A stretch of DNA of 64,000 nt, taken from NCBI GenBank assembly GCA_040954595.2, contig CM082597.2, positions 4,402,001-4,466,000 of the forward strand. Direction: 5' to 3'. Below, one piece after another: positions 37,301 through 50,000 of the stretch. Both the position numbers and the translations under genes were made by a program. The first letter of the stretch is position 1; each line of letters opens with the position of its first letter. A model generated the notes under the pieces. The model saw only the letters and a program-made list of their open reading frames with translations, did no database searches and had not been told where the DNA came from. Source of the DNA: Balanoglossus misakiensis (lineage: Eukaryota; Hemichordata).

Positions 37301-39999
37301 TGGGATTTTGCAAAAAGGAATACACACCAAACGGACGAGGCTTTGACCAGTTTTATGGATATTATCTTCCTTCTGGTGATCACTACACACATATGGCTTG
37401 TACGTACACTTTTAATTTTGTTTGAAAAGTCATATGCATATTTCTTTCTCCTATAGAGACAGGATGCATTAAAGGTACACGGTCACCTCTTATTAACATA
37501 TGCCAACATATGGTTAAAGGGTGTGTCTAAGACTTTGAATGGCCAAAAATGGCGTTTTTCTAAAAACTAAATCATTGATTTTCTCCATTTATTTTCTATT
37601 TTCAGCTGGGTTTCTTGACCTGCATGACAACTACGTTCCAGACTGGAGTCAGAATGGAACGTATTCATCGGTGAGTAATGTAGCATAAATGTTTTTAGAA
37701 TTGTAATTAATGATATAAATTCAAAAGTATTATTATCTTAAGATTGGTAATGTACCGCACTACTATCACAATTAAATTTAAAGTTAATACTCTGTGTTGT
37801 TTATTTGTTGTGACTGAGTCCATTGATGCATTGTAGGACTGTCAAACACAATTTTAATCCAAAACATTTTAATGACTACCATTAAATCATACATTCGAGG
37901 CTGATACGAATATGTACCATCCTCGTGAGCGTACGATTCAGCTATGATAAAGAAATTATGCAGACTACTCATGTGCTCCATTTTGTAGTTAATCAATGGT
38001 GTAATCTTATGTCTCATCCTAATTATATTGATGAGTTCTATATATTCTTCTGTTGCAGTACCTGTTCAGTGATAAGGCCGTGGAATATATCAATAATCAT
38101 GACAATAGCAAGCCCATGTTTTTGTACCTTGCTTATCAAAGTGTTCATTCTCCCTTACAGGTAAATAAAATGGGCAGTTTTCATCTCAGCAGAACATTAT
38201 GAAACTCTTTCCGAGCAAAACAACTGCCCCTTTCCCTGCTTTTGGGCTATCAAACTTTAAATCATTCGAGATATTGAGCTTGCTGACATTGTAGCATTTT
38301 CTATCTTCTATAACAGGTTCCACAAAAATATTATGATATGTATCCCCTTGTAAAGAATGAAAATCGAAGGATAATAATGGGTAGGAACAATACAATTTTA
38401 CTGCCTAAAAGGAATATACTTGTGTCTATTGGTCATATTGTCTGAAGTCAATATTTCACAAAAACATTTAAATGGTGGGTGTGTTGTCCTAGCTATGGGT
38501 GTGTACATGCAAGGCATAGGACATACTTGCTGGCAAGTCAAAGCAGCCACAAAGTATAACTGATATAATCTAAATCATTGAAGAAAATGAAGTAGTTAAA
38601 TTTACTTTGATATGATGTGTATTAGTCTCCATGAACAATGGTAACAATGTCAGGGTGTGTTCATAAACAAAATAAGTCACATATGTAGTTCAGACAATGC
38701 TATTTGTTGTATTATATACATATACTAATATATTAAACGTATATGTTTAAAGCTCAGGTGTTTTCCACAGAAAAGTTAATTAATATACATGTACTGTATA
38801 TCATTTACAGGTATGATAACAGCCATGGATGATGGCATTGCAAAAGTTGTGAGATCGTTGAAGCGGAATGGAATGTGGAGAAATACTTTGCTGGTGTTTT
38901 CGTCAGATGTAAGTTCAATTATTTGCTATGTTTAAAGGCACAGTAACTCAACCTTTGGGCTATTTTCTCAGCATTGATGTGTATATCAACTATGGTTTCT
39001 TGTTTGACCTGGTGAAACAATAATAATTGCTGAATTTTTGGCTTTTCAACACAGCCATCTTGTAGTAATCAGCATTGTTATTGTTGAATTCTCCCTACCT
39101 TAAATAGGGTTTTGCTACCTAGGTGAGTGATAAAACTCTCACATGGTCAAGATGGCTGATTTTTGCCATGTTTAAGAAATGGGAGTTCATAAGCTAAAGT
39201 GATATTCAGTCATTCTGATACTTTGTAACAGAAAAAAAAAGTGAAAAAAGTTGATTGACTTTAATATGTCAACTACAAAGCCAGAAATGTTTGACCAAAG
39301 GAAGTCATGAAATACAGTAAACATATTTCTTCTATCTCTTACTGCAGTGAGTTGTTGACTTTTTACCCAGAATGCATTATTATGTAATTTGACCCCCTTG
39401 CACACAGTGAAAACCTATTTAAGGCAGACAGAATTGAATTCAAGTCCGGATCTGTCTTCTGCTTTTTTTTATACAGAATGGGGCACCGCAGAATGAGAGG
39501 TATGAGGGAAATAATTGGCCGCTGCTGGGAACAAAAAAGACTTTATTCGAAGGTGGCACCCGAGCTGTGGGATTTATCAATGGCAACATTCTTCCTAAGA
39601 AAGGGTACACATATAATGGGTGTGTATCAAACCAGTTTATGAAAATTAAAATAAAATAAGCATTTTTGGGAGGGGGTCACTTTTTACAGCTGAAAATTCC
39701 TGAATACAAAATCACCAATCAGTGTTCACCCCAGGAATTTCTGATAGCATAACTGCTTATATCCATAACAATGTAAACAATTGTTATGTTAATTAAGTTC
39801 TATTGTCTTCTAAAATTAAGAAGTAGTGGCCACTGTGCTTTAATTGCTCTGGGGAGACCACTACTGATGAAATACACCATTTTATACCAGTATGTATGTA
39901 CATGTACAATATCCACCAAAACCAACAACCACCAAAATCACCACCCACGCCGCCGCCACCACAAAAACCAACAACACCACCACCCACGTCGCCACCAAA

Positions 40000-40030
<31 letters not shown>

Positions 40031-43000
40031 TGGAACAAAAGTAACAGTTTCTGGCATGTTAAACACTTTCACCCCAAGTTGCCCGAGTAGAGGTCCAACT
40101 TTGCCATATGAAACAATAGATACATTAGATTAAAGACAAATCATGGTGGTGAAATAGACCCCTTGCTATATGTTGATTGCACACACAATACATCAGTGTA
40201 CTGTATATCATGGTACAAAATGTCCTAAAGTGGTGGGAAGGGGGGGGGGTCAGGTTTTACAATGTCGGACAAGGGGGAGGGTCACATCTTAGAGTCAAGG
40301 TGTACGCAGAATTACCCCGGCCCACCCCCTGTAAATACTGTAGGCTCCCTAACAAAAAAATTTAGTTTAATTATCTTGACATATTTCACCCCACAGATTG
40401 ATTCACATTGTTGACTGGTATGCTACATTTGTGAGGCTGGCTGGTGGGAAAAATAAAGGTACATCATAAACCAGTTTTTGCTGGCTTGTAATTGAAGCCC
40501 CTTTATAGCATTTTACTCCCATGTCTACCTGTGTCTTGTATAGCTGTATGACAAGTCAACAAGAATAACCACTGTTATTGATGAACATGAATTCAAGTCC
40601 AGACATGAATTAAATCTTTCTTCAAAAATAAGAATGCTGATATCTACAAAATGAGTCTGTTTTATTGAACATATTTTTCTTTCACAAAATAAAATAAAAT
40701 GAAACAAAATAATTCAAATAAAAGTATCTGATGAACCAGACATTAAAAAGCAAACCAGCCCATGGCAAAGTGACCATGTCCTTCATACTAGTTTCATTGA
40801 TCAGTTATGAAAAATGTGTTAAGATAGCAAACTGCCATTAAAGTACTTTTGTGTTTTTTTTCCTCAGATCCAGAAATGGATGGCATTGATGTGTGGAACG
40901 CCTTGTCTATGAATTTACCTTCACCAAGAAAAGAATTTATATATAACATCTTGGAGAAGTGGGATCTGGCAGCAATTAGGTATAACTGCACATTACAATT
41001 GGTATAAAGTCCCATTAACCCATGTCACATATCCTCCCACCACCTTTAAGATATCATAGCCAGAGTTGGTGTTTCACACACTTCACAACCCTAACATATT
41101 GTGGACAGCAATTATCCTATTCTCTGTCCCAGTAACTTTCCTATGTGTGTGTGTGCATCCCTCTCTCTGACCCAATGACTTTCCATGAAGTTGTATTATG
41201 TAGCATGGTGTATCCTATAGTTTAACTCAACTGCAAATTACACAGAAGGTATACTGCAGATTAGGCTTAAAATTAAAACTAAATAAACAAATGTTTGAGT
41301 GGAGCGTCTGTATTAAGTACCAAGAGTGGATCTATTTCCTGCCCATTTTATGCAACTGAGAATGCTTAAAATGTATGTCTTATCATAATATACCTATTTT
41401 CTTTCACAAAACTGCCTTATATTATTGCAAATAATTTTTAGAGTAAAGCTGAGATATATGTTTCTCTTTACTACAGGGTTGGGAATTACAAGTTGCACAC
41501 AATAGGTGGTCCACGAGGCAGTGAAGGTATGTCAACAAAGGGTTAGAACTGCACAATGTAACTAGTCAGCAAAATTATGGATGTTTGTTCATTATCAACA
41601 TTGTCGTGTTGAAGGATAAAAATGAGGTCTGAGGAGCAAGACTATTATATATAGCTATACTGAATTACTACCAGAGACAATTAATGCCTTCTTTGGACAA
41701 ACACCAACTTTAAATTCGACTGTGAGCGCAGCGATCTGATGGGGTCTAAAATGAGCCAAGTACAGTTCTCAACACATAAAAATGAAGGATGAATACCCCC
41801 CCCCCCCTGAGGTTTTGCACTGATCCGAGTTATCAGATCCCGTGAGGAGTACGGTGCCCAGAGTGCAAAAACCTCAAGATGGCCTCTTTTTGTATACAAC
41901 TGTAGGCTACATATAACACGGCAGTCACAGAACCCGAGAACTGAGTTGATTAATTCCACGGCTATGATTAAAAAAGGAGTTTCTGACACCAAAGGAAACG
42001 TGGCATCAATCAGATTCAATTATTTCAACCTATCCCCAATATTGTAACGAAAGCTCGCGCGGTCGGCCTTGAAGCTGGCGGTATGACTAGACGCGGAACC
42101 GAACGCGTACGGGCCCCTCACAACGAGCCGTTCAGAAGGAACACAGCGAAAACAAGCCCGCCAGGCGAAATTTCGACAACGTGAGGACCGCTCATGACCT
42201 AGCTATCGATAGGCCATGGGTTGCCTATCCAGGAGTGAGCACAGACCGCTGTCAACTACGACGCGCGGCGTGTGGGAGTGAGGAGACGAGAAATTAGGCA
42301 AAAGAGTCGCAGCGCCGAGTTTACGCTCCTCTCAGCACGACAGCAATGAAAATCTGTCCTCAAGCCTCGCCTGTGCTAGGCTTATCACGTGATCCAGAAC
42401 GCACTCCTGATAGGCTAATGATATCACCAACCAAGAACGTGATGGAAAATTCCCCCAGAATGTTTCACAGGTTACCCTTAGCTACGACTCCATAGCAACA
42501 CTAATGTAGGGTCATAGAAAACACCATATGAAACTGGACAAGTGTTGAATAACACTTCCAAAAAGGCATAATATCTGTAACTTTTGATTTCAGTATTTTT
42601 CTTCTGTGCCGAAGACAGTTCCTTGTTCTGCTTCTTACATGTTCATTTGTCAATCATTCAGTCAATATATGCATCACTAGCAATGATAACATATCTCCTT
42701 GAAATTACTCTTACATTTCTAGCTTGTTGGGCTCCACCACCTGAAGTTGATGGAAAATATGGAAACGGTTCCTGTATTCCACATGGTAAAGATGTGTTTC
42801 TTTTCAATCTAAAAGGTAAGACTGAGTTTCATTCATTCATTCATTCATTCATTCATTCATTCAGTTATAGATAACAAATACCGATAAAATAGCCTAAAGT
42901 TACAGGGCAACATCTTGCGTTGATAACTTTTTACACGTACTGATTTAATAGGCCTAGAACTAATATTTTCCCGCCCAAACGACATATTTTCCCGCCCAAA

Positions 43001-43215
43001 CGACACTATCGCTATCATCATGCATTGTTCTCTTTGCAGATGACCCATTGGAACAACATAACCTAGCGAGCAAAATGCCCGAAAAAGTGAATCAGCTTAT
43101 AAATAGAATCGAAGAAGAGGCAGAAAAGGGCGTCCCTGCTTTCGAGAAGTCTGCACTAACCACCATGGCGAATCCTGAAAATTTTGGTGGTGTTTTTTCA
43201 CCGGGTTGGTGCTGA
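34374..43215 (+). CDS. Arylsulfatase C of the cluster (ARSB/I/J-like), 15 exons
   Basis: Exons: 34374-34545, 36144-36255, 36419-36470, 36830-36933, 37293-37399, 37606-37670, 38059-38160, 38317-38380, 38811-38908, 39477-39619, 40397-40458, 40868-40979, 41477-41526, 42723-42815, 43040-43215; 503 aa. Begins MRVALQVAICSFLASGYLLW, a signal anchor, followed by a stalk 13 residues longer than in A or B that holds two similar peptides (YTEKPSIAKS, TMPEKPHI). Active-site residues are intact: ILADDLGWSD, CSPSRASLMSG (Cys93), GKWHLGF, SVHSP, DNGAP and GTKKTLFEGG. Ends FSPGWC. The largest gene of the array because introns 1 and 13 exceed 1 kb. The exon 10 donor is GTGTGT. An upstream in-frame ATG at 34260 is judged to lie before the transcription start. 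Confidence 0.92.
39086..39435. mobile_element. Dispersed inverted-repeat element, copy 2
   Basis: Homologous along its length to 17958-18293. Ends pair as inverted repeats around CCTTAAATAGGGTTTT (left) and AAAACCTATTTAAGG (right). The interior shares GTGAGTTGTTGAC and GGAAGTCATGAAATACAG-like blocks. It lies in sulfatase C intron 9. A further end fragment is at 58790-58829. Confidence 0.78.
39913..40031. repeat. CCA/CAT-rich simple repeat in sulfatase C intron 10
   Basis: Degenerate ACC and CCAAAA runs followed by a CAT trinucleotide run. The proline-rich and histidine-rich open frames across it are artefacts of the repeat. Confidence 0.9.
40059..40156. mobile_element. Small TTAACCCTTTCACC-family element, degraded copy
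   Basis: Shares ACTTTCACCCC, AGAGGTCCAACTTTGCCAT and a terminal ATGGTGGTGAAA with the intact copy at 54043-54135. In sulfatase C intron 10. Confidence 0.65.
41985..42480. other. GC-rich block inside sulfatase C intron 13
   Basis: About 500 bases of clearly higher GC and CpG content than the flanking intron. No protein motif or paired splice sites are evident, and no clear terminal repeats were found. It could be an inserted element or an internal regulatory island. Confidence 0.45.
42830..42865. repeat. (TTCA)n microsatellite
   Basis: About nine copies of a TTCA tetranucleotide in sulfatase C intron 14. Confidence 0.9.
42963..43004. repeat. 21-bp perfect tandem duplicate
   Basis: Two identical 21-base units containing TTTTCCCGCCCAAACGAC, in sulfatase C intron 14, 35 bases before the last exon. 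TTTCCCGCC resembles an E2F site, but intronic position makes that doubtful. Confidence 0.85.
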
Positions 43216-43392
43216 CGAAATAGTTCCTTAGATATCCGACCGTATTTGATTTAGTACATGTAGGCCTAATACTACCATAGGCAGTCTATGATACTACCTA
43301 CACCCAGATAAGGGGGGGGGGGGATTTTGCTGTACTTATTTGTTATTGACTAAAAGACTGCACACTTGTTGATCATAGTGTATTTTACTTTT

Positions 43393-43398
43393 AATAAA
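43393..43398 (+). terminator. Polyadenylation signal of sulfatase C
   Basis: AATAAA about 180 bases after the TGA at 43213-43215. Confidence 0.6.
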
Positions 43399-44954
43399 CG
43401 ATTGGTTGTAACTGATTTGTTGACTGACTGACTGATTGATTGTTGTTTACTTGTTTTTGTTTGTTTGAACGCCCAAATACGCAGAGACCGGTAGGCGGCG
43501 CTCGACTCGAAACCATTTCAAAACAGCTTCTGAGTACATGTACCAACTTTTCATTTAAAACCTGATCAGCTGTGCTTCAGATATACAGACCGCAGTCAGA
43601 CACGTATACACTGGCAGACGATACATTTTGTGCCTTAACAGATCGTCATCATGCAAAAGTGGCATTCCAAATTCATAAAAACCTGATAAATGTCATGATT
43701 CTGAAATATTTATTTAAGTACTCTCCTTTTTTTCTTAGTTTGTTGGTAGGTATACGTACCAGGTGGGTGGTTTGGCCGGTGTTTGCGAATGTAGGTAGGT
43801 AGGAAGTAGGTAGGCAGGTAGACGCTATAAGTTCAGAATATTGTTAGTTTTCGGTGTGGAAGATGCTATAGAAACAGTAATTTCACAGGACAAAGAAATC
43901 GTGGAGAGTTAACCCTTTCGCCCCAGTTCCCTCTTCAGAGGTCCGACCCTGCCATAGAAAACAATGGGTTCAAACTGAACCATGGTTTTGACGAACAGAT
44001 GGCACTACGCCGTTTCTAAAATTAGCGCGATAGATTACAGGATTTAGAATTATTATTCAGCTGAACAATAGCATACTATAATAGAAAGAGTGATTACAAT
44101 AAACCGATTATAACCCCTACACAATGTGTTTGGAATGACGTTTGAATAACAGTTGAAGTTCCTGCGAGAAAAAAAAACACAATTTCCTTCTATCACTATC
44201 GCTCCCTAATCAATCACCATTTTATGTGTAATGGAAAAAAATACCCAACTACCAATGTCATTACTAACAAGAAGGCTACATACTCACACGTCACAATCTT
44301 ATTAGATGCTGCCTCATTAAGTCGAAATCTAAGTGACAAGTTGTCAGAAATTGGACTGCATCATCGTTATCTCTTATATATATATATTGTTGACGTCACG
44401 TAAACAGAAATACACCTTGCAGAAAGGGAAGTGCGAAACCACTGTTTACTTTGCATGGCGTTCCTTAATTAGATCAATTACGTGTCTTAACACCTTGTCA
44501 TACAGGATACATAGAGAATTACCAATACATTTGATAACTGAGATGGAAGATAATAAAATTCGTATTTTTTCTGTATGTGAGCAGAATGTTGTTGATGAAA
44601 AAAAACTGAAACAACTAAATATTAATTAGTGAGATTTTCGAATAAATGCAACGTGGCAAATCTTTGCCAGACAAACAAATATGAGCTTGATCACATGACA
44701 CACCTGTCGCCGTTGCTGCTGAAAATACTTTTAATATGATCACGGTTACGTGAAACATTTGTCGGCGTTGTTTTAGACTGAAAATAATTTAAAAGCGTCC
44801 GGTTAATATCAGTACTTTTAATCAATCACTGCGTTAAGTTTTCCGCTTATAGGCGCAAATCTATCACAAAAGTCGACTTACAGCGCGAGTGTCTTCTCCA
44901 CAAACAGTATCAATAGTTTCTCTGCTCTGGGTATGACCAGCTCCTCTATACACC
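43399..44954. other. Intergenic region between sulfatases C and D
   Basis: Contains a degraded copy of the TTAACCCTTTCACC family (43909-43993) and a run TATATATATATATTG near 44378 followed by a CRE-like TGACGTCA. No gene recognised. I found no TATA box within 100 bases of the sulfatase D start. Confidence 0.5.
43909..43993. mobile_element. Small TTAACCCTTTC-family element, copy 2
   Basis: Begins TTAACCCTTTCGCCCCAGTT and matches 54043-54135 through CTGAACCATGGT, where the right end is degraded. Confidence 0.7.
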
Positions 44955-47047
44955 ATGGATGCGGTTAAACACTTAGTTATGTGCTATTTATCCGTCTCCA
45001 TATTTTTCCTGTCGCCATCGCTGGGAAAATCTCAGAAGAAACAGCCACACATCGTGTTTATTCTCGCCGATGATCTAGGTAAGAGTTTTCAACAATTATG
45101 TTCAACATCCCCCGCCCAACATACCAATAATCCTAGTCTTTGTTTTACTGTTTTATTTTGTTATCACATTGTTTATGTCTCAAACAATGCTACAGTCACG
45201 GTGATGTGTATATTAAACGGACAAAGTCTCTCTCTCGCTGCCCCTTTTCCATTAATTATGTTTGATACAAGACACCGTTTATGTTATTCTACATGTGTAT
45301 ATGTAGTGAATCAACGTTCGACCACACACAACTTCCACCCCGCTTGTAGACACGAGAGTGAAAAACTCGCCAAAATGAATAATCGGTCTTTACCGTTTAT
45401 TTATTCATTCAGACTAAAACTTCTTTTTTGCTTGTATCATTAATAAAGGATGGAGTGACGTGGGTTTCCACAACCCCTACGTTAAGACCCCCCACATAGA
45501 TGCACTTGCCAGAGAGGGCGTCATCCTCAATCAATCATATGTGTCACAGTCATGTGGTCCGTGAGTAACCATGACAATACTTGTGATGTGCCAAGCCCGG
45601 ATGCACACATACGCAACAATCTCGTGGTAGTAAAACTTTTCACTGTCACCAACCGGTTACAATAAAAGTACCATTCACAAATGTGTTTGTCCTATGTGAC
45701 ATGAGAATGCTCTCCCTTATAAACTGTCTATAGCTACGCGAGATCTCGTAGGTTCTCGCGGATTTTTGAAAAGGGCCTATCAGATTCCAACATTTTACAA
45801 TGTTTTCATTTCAGATCTAGAGCAGCACTGATGTCTGGATACTATTCTTATCGCCTGGGGTTTCAGGTGATTATCTTTTTGTAGTGACGTCATGCCACAC
45901 AGCCCCTGTCTAATGATACAATCCATTTATCTGCTACAGCTTGCACAGACAGGGGATCTAGAACTAAAACAATCACCGGGCATTAACCACCCTTCATCTG
46001 ACAATGTGACCATCTGTTTGGGGATTACGATAGATTGCGCCTCGAAAATCAAATCTTAAAGGGACAAAGTTTCTCTCTCGCTGCCCTTTTTCCATTAATT
46101 ATATTTGATAAGAGACAACGTTTGTTATTCTACATGTGGATATATAGTGAATGAACATTCAACCACACACAACTTCCACCCGTCTTATAGACAGGAGAGT
46201 GAAAAAAACTCGCCAAAATGAATAATCGTTCTTTACCATTTATTCATTTTGGGCGAGTTTTAACTCTCATATCATACAAGTGGGAAGGAAGTTTTGTGTG
46301 GTTGAACGTTGATTCACTATATATCCACATGTACATTAACATAAACAGTGTCTTGTATCAAACATAATTAATGGGAAAAGGTCAGCGAGAGAGAGACTTT
46401 GTCCCTTTAAAGATTCTCTCATATTTTGCTCAAGGAAGACTTTAGGAAAATGTCTCTTTAAATTGAGATTAAACATTAGTGCACCTCTCAAAATTTTGAA
46501 TAAAAGAAAACTTGTCTCAATTTTTCTCAAATTCGATAATCAAAATGGCGCCGATCTCTGTGTCTTATCTATGAAAATTTGAAAAACAACAAGGTGAACA
46601 CCCAGTTATCTTATTTGCTTTCAATAATTGGAAGGATTATCGTTTTTTTCTAAAAAATCTGTCCCCATCACGCGTTTTACCTGAAGACTTGAAGGAGTGG
46701 TTTTGCCCACTAGTTGAAGTAGGTAAGCGTTGAGCTAAGATCCGCCCAGGGTGAAGTCGTGCTACTAAGCCATTGCACTAGAAAGTAAGTAGTCGTTCTG
46801 AGTTTGGGGGCGCTCTGTACAGAAATTTGACACATGCAGGCAATGTTGTAAGCCGTCCCAGTTGTGACATCTGACTACTGTCGTATTTGTTATATCATCC
46901 CAGGCAGGAGGGGCGCACCGGGAAATGCCTGTCGGATTATCGTTAGATCACACTCTGCTGCCTGCAAAACTACAGCATCTTGGTTACACAACATATATGG
47001 TTGGAAAGTAAGTAAAACAGTGTATGCGGTGTATGCCGTGCAAAGTG

Positions 47048-47086
<39 letters not shown>

Positions 47087-50000
47087 ATGTATGTATGTAT
47101 GTATGTATGTATGTATGTATGTATGTATGTATGTATGTATGTATGTATGTATGTATGTATGTATGTATGTATGTATGTATGTATGTATGTATGTATGTAT
47201 GTATGTATGTATGTATGTATGTATCGCATATTGGCATTGAACATAGTTGATAAAGAAATGTGAGAAGGATGATTTTGTTTATAAAGGAAATAAACCATTT
47301 ACTCTAACAGGTGGCATTTAGGGCATTGCAAAAAGGAATATACACCAAATAAGCGTGGATTTCATCACTTCTACGGTTACTACCTCGCTGCTGGCGATTA
47401 CTACACACATTTCGTGGGTAAGTACGTGATTAACGCTTTCGTTTTGTTTGTCCTGGCGACTATGAATAATATTTCTGCTAAAACATCAAAGCATTTCTAT
47501 TCAGTATGCTCTGCGAAAGAGTAGGACGATTGTTCGAAATGTCACCACCAGCGTACCAAATGCGTCTATGAAAACTTTGTCGGTGTAATAAAACGCTTTC
47601 AAAGTAAGTCGTCATGTTATTTGAAATAAGCCAACTCTCTTAAAATCAGTGATAAATCTTTGACTATTTTTTTTATAAATGTCGAGTTTGGTCTCATAGT
47701 TGTACTAAGCACCTTACTTCCATGTCTGTCAATTTTTCTCTACCCAGGTAATGGCCTTGACCTCCACGATAATTTCGACCCCGACTGGAGTGAAAATGGA
47801 ACGTATTCGTCTGTAAGTGAAATTTCTCGTTGCTATTTTGCTTGAGTTTAATATACGCTTGCAACATGTTTAGCAATAAATAATGCCAGTTGTGTCTGTA
47901 GCCCTAGCACCATCAACGAAGCTAGATAATTTTGCTACTACGTTTGACGTTAACAAACCTAGTGAATAGGCTCAATACTCCGTTTTCGAGATCCGGAACG
48001 AGATTCTCGAACAGGGCGTGAGTATAGTTCAAAACGAGGCTGAGGGTGAAACAACGCATGGCGAGTTGTTCGCTGAGTGATCGTGAAAGCAGCTTGCACC
48101 ACGGGCGTCATGGAACGATAAAGTGTATTGATAATAATAAACTTACATGTATCAGTCACCGAACGCCTACTCTCAGTCTGTGTGCACAGTACATGCATGC
48201 TCACCCTCAGCCTAGTTTTCGTATGTCTCGCGAGAATCTCGTAACTCGGGTCTACCCACTAACCTCCTCCGAGCAATCTGATCACAGGGGGTGCATGGTT
48301 TAGTCAACACTTCGAATTAGAAATTGTCTCCGATACTAGTATGACCATGCTTATTCACGTTTAGTTTCTGAGTGATCATAGAAGACATGTATAAACAAAT
48401 GCAAATACATTTTATGTTTACAGGAGTTGTACACCGGCAAGGCTGTTGATTTTATTGACAACCACGACAAAAGCAAGCCGATGTTTATGTACGTTGCTCA
48501 TCAGAATATCCACAGTCCCTTAATGGTAGGTTATCAGCGTATATTGTCGAATCAAATGTCATACGAACACTAAGTCAGAATTAGTTACAAGTACACAAAC
48601 AAAAAGAGAATTGGAACCTGTCAACCATTGAACCATCGCTAAGGGGAGAACCATTTGATTCCTGGGGGGGGGGGGGGGCTTGGTTATGTCAGCAGTTTTT
48701 TCCGCCACTGTTATATCATTTTCTATTGCCAATCCTACTTTTTCATCAAGGCATATACAGTAAAACTGTCTAAACCAAACCCTGTCAGCTGGTATGTATT
48801 GCCTATAATTATTGTTTGTAACAATGTCTGGGGACCTCTTTTATTTTCACCCTAGGTTCCAGAAAAGTACCTTCGAAAGTATAGATCAGTTAAGGATAAA
48901 AATCGGAGAACAATGCTTGGTATGTCTTACACAGCTAGCTTTAAGCCCCAATATTGCCACTTTTAGTCAATTGCTTGTGGATTCTAATATATATTTATAA
49001 CAATTGTAAGTAATTATAATCAAAGCCTAATCAATCTAGATTGTTTGTGCCACATACACTTGCAGGTATGCTGACGGCTATGGACCATGGAATTGGTAAA
49101 CTAGTTAAGCATCTAAAGCGAAGAAAGATGTGGGAAAATACATTGCTGGTATTCTCAACTGATGTAAGTGCTGTGCACTTTATTCTAGCATGATTGTACA
49201 GTATAAATTGTATAACACAAAGTCAGAAGTCCATCAGAGCTAACATTCATTCACACCACCTATACATGTACTACGGCGTGTTGTATAAATAATGACTCAT
49301 GGAAGTTGGGCATGTTTTAGGTCATATTGCATCCTTATTATAATCATCAATGCTTTCCACACAACCACAACCATGCAAATAAGGCGGTGATCCTAGTAAG
49401 ACAGGCAGACATATTTGTCACATTCTCAACTGCTTCCCCCACCATCACCACCACCACCACCACCACCATCACCATCATCACCAACGCCTTCATAATCATC
49501 GATAAATTCTTCGCTATCAAATGACGTCAGACGCGCTCAGGCGGCAGTTACGTTCGCATTCAAATTTCCAGATGACGGGCAACTTCAGCAACGTGGACTT
49601 ACGTGGTGCAGACAAAGACTGTGCAGACGAAATGCAATGAGGCTGATGAGGCAACATCCCCGATACATGTTATGTGTCTGGCGGTTCTAAAGTAAAAACA
49701 TACTCGGGGAAAAACTTTTACTGGATGCCGAAATATTTCTTGCCCGTCATCTGGAAATGACTTCGCCATGGGACACATTGCCAGATCACGTGATTGATAG
49801 TAAAGAATACCATTTATTTGAAACAGAACGGAGGAGTACAGCATGACGACGTACCAGGGAGCAACTGGCCACTCTTTGGCGAGAAACAGTCATTGTATGA
49901 AGGTTCTACGCGGGCCGTTAGTTTCATACACGGCAGTATGCTTGAACAAACCGGCCATGTATATGACGGGTTTGTATAATTCTATTCTATATTTAATTTT

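Noticed and set aside
44372-44386. TATATATA run as the sulfatase D promoter
   Set aside because: About 570 bases from the start codon with no evidence for an intervening leader exon; probably simple AT repeat.
46890-47298. Tyr/Ile/His or Met/Tyr/Val/Cys repetitive peptides
   Set aside because: Artefacts of the GTAT microsatellite; only 46904-47007 inside is a true sulfatase exon.
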